Assembly: GCA_020052095.1 (NCBI GenBank)
Contig: JAGVPT010000159.1
Location: 1-53,610 of the forward strand
Direction of reading: 5' to 3'
DNA from: Bacteroidota bacterium
GTDB lineage: Bacteria; Bacteroidota; Ignavibacteria; UBA10030; UBA8401
DNA length: 53,610 nucleotides
Notes under the pieces: model-generated
What the model was told of the DNA's origin: nothing
Seen by the model: the letters and a program-made list of their open reading frames with translations, nothing else
Databases searched by the model: none
In this document: one piece after another, positions 49,622 to 53,610 of the stretch
Layout of the letters: each line of letters begins with the position of its first letter
Position numbering within the stretch: the stretch's first letter is position 1
Program-made: the position numbers and the translations under genes

Positions 49622-49782
49622 GGAGTCCGGGGTCCTGAGTCCGTAGTCCGAGGTCCTGAGTCCGTAGTCCAAAGTCCAAGGTCCGTAGTCCGGGGTCGGC
49701 AGATCAGAGTATTGAATCCTGTCTCCCGAATCCTGAATTCTGTATTCAGAATTCCTAATTCTTAATTCCTATTTCATAATTT
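49622..49782. repeat. Longest heptamer array: 23 units, 161 nt
   Basis: In unbroken phase: GGAGTCC, GGGGTCC, TGAGTCC, GTAGTCC, GAGGTCC, TGAGTCC, GTAGTCC, AAAGTCC, AAGGTCC, GTAGTCC, GGGGTCG, GCAGATC, AGAGTAT, TGAATCC, TGTCTCC, CGAATCC, TGAATTC, TGTATTC, AGAATTC, CTAATTC, TTAATTC, CTATTTC, ATAATTT. It fills the gap from four bases after the ATPase stop to six bases before the VWA start. Confidence 0.95.
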
Positions 49783-49788
49783 CAAAGA

Positions 49789-50886
49789 ATGCGCTTCCTC
49801 TACACAAAGTGGACTCCTCAATCGCAGACTGACGAGCAGCGGCTGCAAAACCTTATGCAGCTCTTTAGTCATTTGCTCATCCAAACGAGCGGCGATGTCG
49901 AAGAAGCGATGGAATGGCTGCGCCAGCTCGCGGAAGAATACGGCATCTTCGACGAAAATCTCTCCATGGAAGATCTGATCGCGAAGTTGAAAGAGATGGG
50001 CATCATCGAAGAAGTGAACAACACGCCTGTGCTAACGACGAAGGGCGTACAGAAAATCAGGCAGGACGCACTCAAGGAGATTTTTTCATCCCTCAAAAAA
50101 ACACCGATGGGCTCGCATGAAACGCCGCACACCGGCGCGGGCGTTGAACGCCTGAGCGAGACGAAGAAATGGGTCTTCGGCGATATGCCGACGAATATCG
50201 ACCTTACGTCGACCATGACGAATGTATTCAAGCGGGATGGAATCGAGAATTTTAATTTGACGGAAGACGATCTCGAAGTCTACGATACCGAGAACCTCTC
50301 GACGTGTGCGACTGTGCTCATGCTCGATATCAGCCACAGCATGATACTGTATGGAGAGGACCGCATCACGCCGGCAAAGCAGGTAGGATTGGCGCTCAGC
50401 GAGCTGATCATGACGAAATTCCCGCGCGACTACATCGCGCTGGTCGTTTTCGGGGACGATGCGAAGCTCGTCAGCATCAATGAGCTCCCATTTCTTAACG
50501 TCGGGCCGTATCACACCAATACGAGGGCCGGATTACAGCTTGCCCGGAATCTCCTTCGGCGCTGCGGCAATGTGAATAAGCAAATTTTCATGATTACGGA
50601 CGGCAAGCCATCTGCGATGTTCGACGACGCCGGAAGACTCTACAAGAACTCGTTCGGACTCGACCCGAAGATCGTGAACAAGACTCTCGATGAGGCCGTT
50701 GCATGCAGGCGCGAGAAAATTACCATCAGCACGTTCATGGTTGCGCGCGATCCGTATCTCATTAATTTTGTGGAAGAATTGACGAAGGCAAATCATGGGC
50801 GGGCATACTATTCTTCCCTTAATAACCTTGGACAATTTATTTTCGTCGACTATATCCGGAACAGACGCAAACTTTTTTCTTCATGA
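49789..50886 (+). CDS. VWA-domain protein, partner of the MoxR ATPase
   Basis: A 365-residue cytoplasmic protein. The first 150 residues are helical, and the C-terminal 200 form a von Willebrand factor A domain with a complete MIDAS site: DISHS (Asp180, Ser182, Ser184), the Thr in HTNTRAGL and the Asp in MITDGKPS. MoxR-type ATPases with adjacent VWA proteins (as in BchI/BchD and CoxD/CoxE) form chaperone pairs that insert metals or activate enzymes. The pairing here is from gene order and family. The 161-nt gap between the two is one continuous heptamer array, leaving no Shine-Dalgarno site. Confidence 0.88.
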   Translation: MRFLYTKWTPQSQTDEQRLQNLMQLFSHLLIQTSGDVEEAMEWLRQLAEEYGIFDENLSMEDLIAKLKEMGIIEEVNNTPVLTTKGVQKIRQDALKEIFSSLKKTPMGSHETPHTGAGVERLSETKKWVFGDMPTNIDLTSTMTNVFKRDGIENFNLTEDDLEVYDTENLSTCATVLMLDISHSMILYGEDRITPAKQVGLALSELIMTKFPRDYIALVVFGDDAKLVSINELPFLNVGPYHTNTRAGLQLARNLLRRCGNVNKQIFMITDGKPSAMFDDAGRLYKNSFGLDPKIVNKTLDEAVACRREKITISTFMVARDPYLINFVEELTKANHGRAYYSSLNNLGQFIFVDYIRNRRKLFSS

Positions 50887-50994
50887 CCTTCATTCATGGG
50901 CATCTCGCAATATTCCCGTTGATAAAATATCAAGAAATGGTTACATTGACACACTGAATTTTCTGCTCCCACTCAACAACAGAGAGGAATTCTT

Positions 50995-52182
50995 ATGAAG
51001 TCATCCGTCGTACTGTTCATTCTTGCTTGCGTGTTCTTTGCGAGCGTCCCGCAGGCGTCAGCGCTGCCGAAATTTGCAAGCAGGGTTGGTGCGAAGTGCC
51101 AGGCGTGCCATGTGAATCCGACCGGTAAAGGGATGAGAAACACGTTTGGCTCAACGTATGGCCGCGAGGAACTGCCGATGCGGACATACAAAACCGTCCA
51201 GGACACGAGCGAAGATGGCAAAGTGACGGTTACGAAAGAGGACGTTACGAACCTCGAAGATTTCTCGACAAACCTTACTCCGTTTTTTTCTTACGGTGCG
51301 GACTTCCGCAGTCTCTATTTCTACGACGGCAAAAGTAAGGGGACGAGCTTTTTCCAGATGCAGGGCGATCTCTATTTTGACCTGCGCATAAACAAGACGT
51401 TCAGAGTGTATCTGGACAAAGGATTATACAGCGGTTTTGAAGTCTTCGGGCTTGCGAAGGTGCTGCCGCTCGACGGCTACATCAAGCTCGGGCAGTTCAT
51501 CCCAGCCTACGGAACAAAGACCGACGATCATAATGCGTTCATCCGCGGCGGACCCTATTCAACCCTTAATCCTGCCCTCGCAGGTTATCGGCAGGGACTC
51601 ATATTCGGACAGCGCTCCGAGCAAACGGGGGTTGAAGTCGGAATAGCCCCCGGCATATTCTCATTGCAAGTCGGATTGTTCAATGGTGCGCCGAATGCCG
51701 GAGTGGGTGGAACGTCCGCGACAAAATTCAAGGCGGTCGCTGTCCGCGGCGACGCGACAATACAGACTGATGGAATGAATGCGAACATCGGTTTGTCGTG
51801 GTACAACGATCCAAATCCCAGTCCGCTCGAAAAAGGAACGTTCTACGGCGCGTTTGGCTCCGTGACTGTCTTGAAGAACCTTACATTTATCGGTGAATTC
51901 GATTACATCAAGACGCCGGTCGGGGGAAGCGATACAACCGGTTATATGTTGTATACCGAAATTAATTACATGGTAGCGAACGGCGTCGATCTAAAAGTGG
52001 GATATGATTTCTACGATCCAAACAGAGATTTGAAGACCGGCAGCAGCGGCAGGATCACGGTCGGCGGAGAATTCTTCCCAATGAGCGGCGTTGAAGTGCG
52101 TCCGTTGTATCATATCAATCAGGAAAAGCCGACGGACATTTCTAATAACGATTTTCAGTTAATGTTCCATTTCTTTTTATAG
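50995..52182 (+). CDS. Porin-like outer-membrane protein with a haem c motif
   Basis: A 395-residue exported protein. A signal peptide (VVLFILACVFFASVPQASA) is followed at once by GAKCQACHVNPTGKG, a CxxCH haem c site (Cys35, Cys38, His39). The rest is a beta-barrel: repeated amphipathic strands (YLDKGLYSGFEVFGLAKVL, GLIFGQRSEQTGVEVGIAPG, VTVLKNLTFIGEFDYI) and a terminal aromatic strand (FQLMFHFFL). It resembles putative porins found with multihaem or monohaem cytochromes. A barrel with its own haem near the periplasmic mouth would suit electron transfer across the outer membrane; this is inferred. AGAGGAA precedes the ATG. Two more cytochromes follow within 30 nt gaps. Confidence 0.85.
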   Translation: MKSSVVLFILACVFFASVPQASALPKFASRVGAKCQACHVNPTGKGMRNTFGSTYGREELPMRTYKTVQDTSEDGKVTVTKEDVTNLEDFSTNLTPFFSYGADFRSLYFYDGKSKGTSFFQMQGDLYFDLRINKTFRVYLDKGLYSGFEVFGLAKVLPLDGYIKLGQFIPAYGTKTDDHNAFIRGGPYSTLNPALAGYRQGLIFGQRSEQTGVEVGIAPGIFSLQVGLFNGAPNAGVGGTSATKFKAVAVRGDATIQTDGMNANIGLSWYNDPNPSPLEKGTFYGAFGSVTVLKNLTFIGEFDYIKTPVGGSDTTGYMLYTEINYMVANGVDLKVGYDFYDPNRDLKTGSSGRITVGGEFFPMSGVEVRPLYHINQEKPTDISNNDFQLMFHFFL

Positions 52183-52194
52183 AAGGCGGATTGA

Positions 52195-52848
52195 ATGATA
52201 CGAACGTATTTTTTTCTGGCATTTGTCTCGGCGACATTCCTTGCGGTGATTGGAGGATGTAGCGATATGGGATCGAATCCGCCGAAGCCCGCCGGCCCGC
52301 CCCATATTACATCCTTCCAGCCCGACTCGGCTTTTGCAGGCGACACGCTCAAGATCGTTGGGACAGATTTCGGAGCGAGCAAGGGATCGAGCACAGTTAC
52401 AGTCGGGGGCAAAAACGCCGACACGATCTACCTCTGGAGCGCGAATGAGATTCGCCTGAAGATCCCTGCTGCAGCCGTGACAGGAAATGTCACCGTTACC
52501 GTGGGCGGAACAGCCAGTAACGCGGTGACCTTCAAAGTGCGCGGAACTGTCGTCGCGGATGTGTCATTTGTGCTTGATGTCGCTCCCGTCTTTGCGAACA
52601 ACGGTTGCGTTGGCTGCCATGGGGGTACCAACAACTTGAGAGTAGACACGTACGCTCGGTTAATGTTGGGCACGAGCCTCAACGGACCTGTCATCACACC
52701 CGGAAACGGGGAAGGAAGCGTCATCATCAAGAAGCTGCGAGGCACGGCGTCATTCGGCGACCGGATGCCGCAAGGGGGACCGTTTCTCAGCAATTCGGTT
52801 ATCGACAAGATCTCTCTCTGGATTACCCAAGGCGCAAAAAATAATTAA
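52195..52848 (+). CDS. Lipoprotein with IPT/TIG and cytochrome c domains
   Basis: A 217-residue lipoprotein. Signal and lipobox are TFLAVIGGC (lipid-modified Cys22). Residues 35-115 form an Ig-like IPT/TIG domain (ITSFQPDSAFAGDTLKIVG, GGTASNAVTFKV). The C-terminal 90 are a monohaem cytochrome c with NNGCVGCHGG (Cys138, Cys141, His142). GDRMPQGG offers the distal Met ligand, as in planctomycete-type PSCyt1 domains. It should sit on the outer membrane and carry electrons. It is 12 nt after the porin and 32 nt before the next cytochrome, so this is one operon. Confidence 0.88.
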   Translation: MIRTYFFLAFVSATFLAVIGGCSDMGSNPPKPAGPPHITSFQPDSAFAGDTLKIVGTDFGASKGSSTVTVGGKNADTIYLWSANEIRLKIPAAAVTGNVTVTVGGTASNAVTFKVRGTVVADVSFVLDVAPVFANNGCVGCHGGTNNLRVDTYARLMLGTSLNGPVITPGNGEGSVIIKKLRGTASFGDRMPQGGPFLSNSVIDKISLWITQGAKNN

Positions 52849-52880
52849 CATCGTAGCGCAATAATAGGAGTACACAATTG

Positions 52881-53270
52881 ATGAAGTCTCTCTTTTCCGT
52901 CGTTTTCATTGCGGCAATCGTATTCGCATCCGGCGCTACATCACAGGAGAAGAAAAGCACAAAGAAGCCGACAGTTTCATTTTCAAACGATGTCTTCCCC
53001 ATCATCAAGAAGCGGTGCCTCCCGTGCCACGCAGCGGACAGCGAGAACCCGAGCGAATTAATTGTGGAGACGCTCTCTGATCTTGTCAAAGGAGGCAAGC
53101 ACGGAAAACCGATCATCCCGAAGAACGGCGATGTGAGTATCCTCGTTCAAAAAATAAAGCCGAATCCCCCTTTCGGCGAGCAGATGCCCCTGATGACGAA
53201 AAAGAAATTAACCGACGAAGAGGTCGAACTGTTCAAAACGTGGATTGACCAGGGGGCGAAGAAGAACTAG
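52881..53270 (+). CDS. Small periplasmic c-type cytochrome
   Basis: A 129-residue exported cytochrome. A signal peptide (LFSVVFIAAIVFASGATS) is followed by the haem site KRCLPCHAAD (Cys46, Cys49, His50) and the distal ligand region GEQMPLM. The fold matches the C-terminal domain of the preceding lipoprotein (SNDVFPIIKKRC and LFKTWIDQGAKKN align with VAPVFANNGC and KISLWITQGAKNN), so the two genes are probably paralogues. The frame is open one codon upstream (TTG), but the ATG at 52881 is preferred. AGGAG lies about ten bases upstream. It is the last gene of the three-gene set. Confidence 0.9.
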   Translation: MKSLFSVVFIAAIVFASGATSQEKKSTKKPTVSFSNDVFPIIKKRCLPCHAADSENPSELIVETLSDLVKGGKHGKPIIPKNGDVSILVQKIKPNPPFGEQMPLMTKKKLTDEEVELFKTWIDQGAKKN

Positions 53271-53610
53271 GGTGGTAGGGATGAGGGAAGAATGATGAAT
53301 TAGGAATTAGGAATTGGGTATTAGGGATTGGGAATAAGGAATCGGGAGTTCTGGAATATTGACTATCGATTGTCATTCTGCTCGGAACGAAGAATCTTAA
53401 AGCTAGAATGAAAGAAGAATTCGAAGATTCGTCGTCGTCCCGGCAAGCCGCCACTCTTCAGCATGACATTTACGGGGTTTTTTCAGAAATCTCACCTAGT
53501 GTGCCGTCTCTGAAATACCTTGAATAAGTCCCGATCAGTGAAAAGGCGAATTTGAATGATTTTCAAGCAAAACCACAAGAAAAATATTCGACGTACTTGC
53601 GAGACGGCAC
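53271..53610. other. 340-nt window end with heptamers and two inverted repeats
   Basis: There is no gene. Nine heptamers (AATGATG, AATTAGG, AATTAGG, AATTGGG, TATTAGG, GATTGGG, AATAAGG, AATCGGG, AGTTCTG) fill 53291-53353. A weak inverted pair follows: GTCATTCTG with CGAAGAATCTT, against AAGATTCG and CAGCATGACA, about 53372-53468. GTGCCGTCTC (53501-53510) is perfectly complementary to GAGACGGCAC (53601-53610), at the very edge, so the last element may continue outside. Confidence 0.65.

Noticed and set aside
49622-49782. Heptamer arrays considered as CRISPR or as protein-coding low-complexity sequence
   Set aside because: A 7-nt period with drifting words fits neither repeat-spacer structure nor a conserved reading frame, and stops occur in all frames in most arrays.
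48106-50886. Magnesium or cobalt chelatase genes
   Set aside because: The ATPase and VWA proteins resemble chelatase I and D subunits, but no catalytic H subunit or tetrapyrrole pathway gene is in the window.
1-53610. tRNA, rRNA, prophage or complete insertion sequence
   Set aside because: I looked in all gaps for cloverleaf ends, rRNA-like stretches, integrases and transposases and saw none. Small RNAs without such marks could be missed.

Overview
The window looks like a chromosome segment from a Gram-negative bacterium of the Bacteroidota/FCB group, most like Ignavibacteria or Kryptonia. This rests on two secreted proteins ending in type IX secretion (T9SS) sorting domains with the NPFNP motif, a probable T9SS plug-domain protein, a TolC/MacAB-type export operon, outer-membrane barrels, and the general style of the housekeeping genes. 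The placement is inferred from protein character; no rRNA, tRNA, phage, complete insertion sequence or CRISPR array was recognised.

Layout. 1-2000 (minus strand): thymidylate synthase, a small secreted helical protein and the broken remnant of a YVTN beta-propeller gene. 2262-12949 (plus): a ferritin-like/VIT1 iron transporter, thiolase, a frameshifted S23/IVP four-helix gene, aldehyde dehydrogenase, a YbjQ-like protein, a large T9SS cargo, a long Rossmann-fold protein and a putative zinc peptidase. 13047-20194 (minus): a six-gene TolC - membrane-fusion - TPR - ATPase - permease - permease operon. 20360-27710 (minus): CCA-adding-type nucleotidyltransferase, Gfo/Idh oxidoreductase, T9SS plug-like protein, HAD phosphatase, CDF metal transporter and class I aldolase. 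28166-32509 (plus): RlmI-type methyltransferase, a 14-repeat T9SS beta-propeller protein and an outer-membrane barrel. 32602-35442 (minus): uvrA. 35698-38642 (plus): rlmN, adk and a glycerophosphodiesterase. 38886-47645 (minus): acpS, HAD, aroQ, two small proteins, a FlgT/CsgG-like protein coupled to NamZ, a glutamate dehydrogenase with a histone-like tail, a helical protein and a heptosyltransferase. 48106-53270 (plus): a MoxR-type AAA ATPase with its VWA partner, then a porin carrying a haem motif followed by two c-type cytochromes.

The most unusual feature lies between the genes. Most gaps are filled by degenerate tandem heptamers with strict 7-nt periodicity. The longest run is 23 units, at 49622-49782. 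The base words drift (GTCCTGA, AATTCAT, CATTGAT, AAGTTGT, ATTTACG, CAGTTAT) but the phase is kept. Some arrays start inside a gene and supply its stop codon, one supplies an N-terminus, and two lie in frame at the same point of the two T9SS sorting domains. Inverted pairs of arrays form long hairpins, and one pair encloses the frameshifted S23/IVP gene in an arrangement resembling a 23S rRNA intervening sequence.

On top of the heptamers sit several families of palindromic or inverted-repeat elements. These include an 82-nt element present in two full copies plus fragments, a TCCCAAAGGGA palindrome that has entered a coding sequence, and two larger nested inverted-repeat regions (11573-11774 and 41474-41888). 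Together they make this a repeat-dense genome whose non-coding DNA deserves study more than its mostly ordinary gene content.
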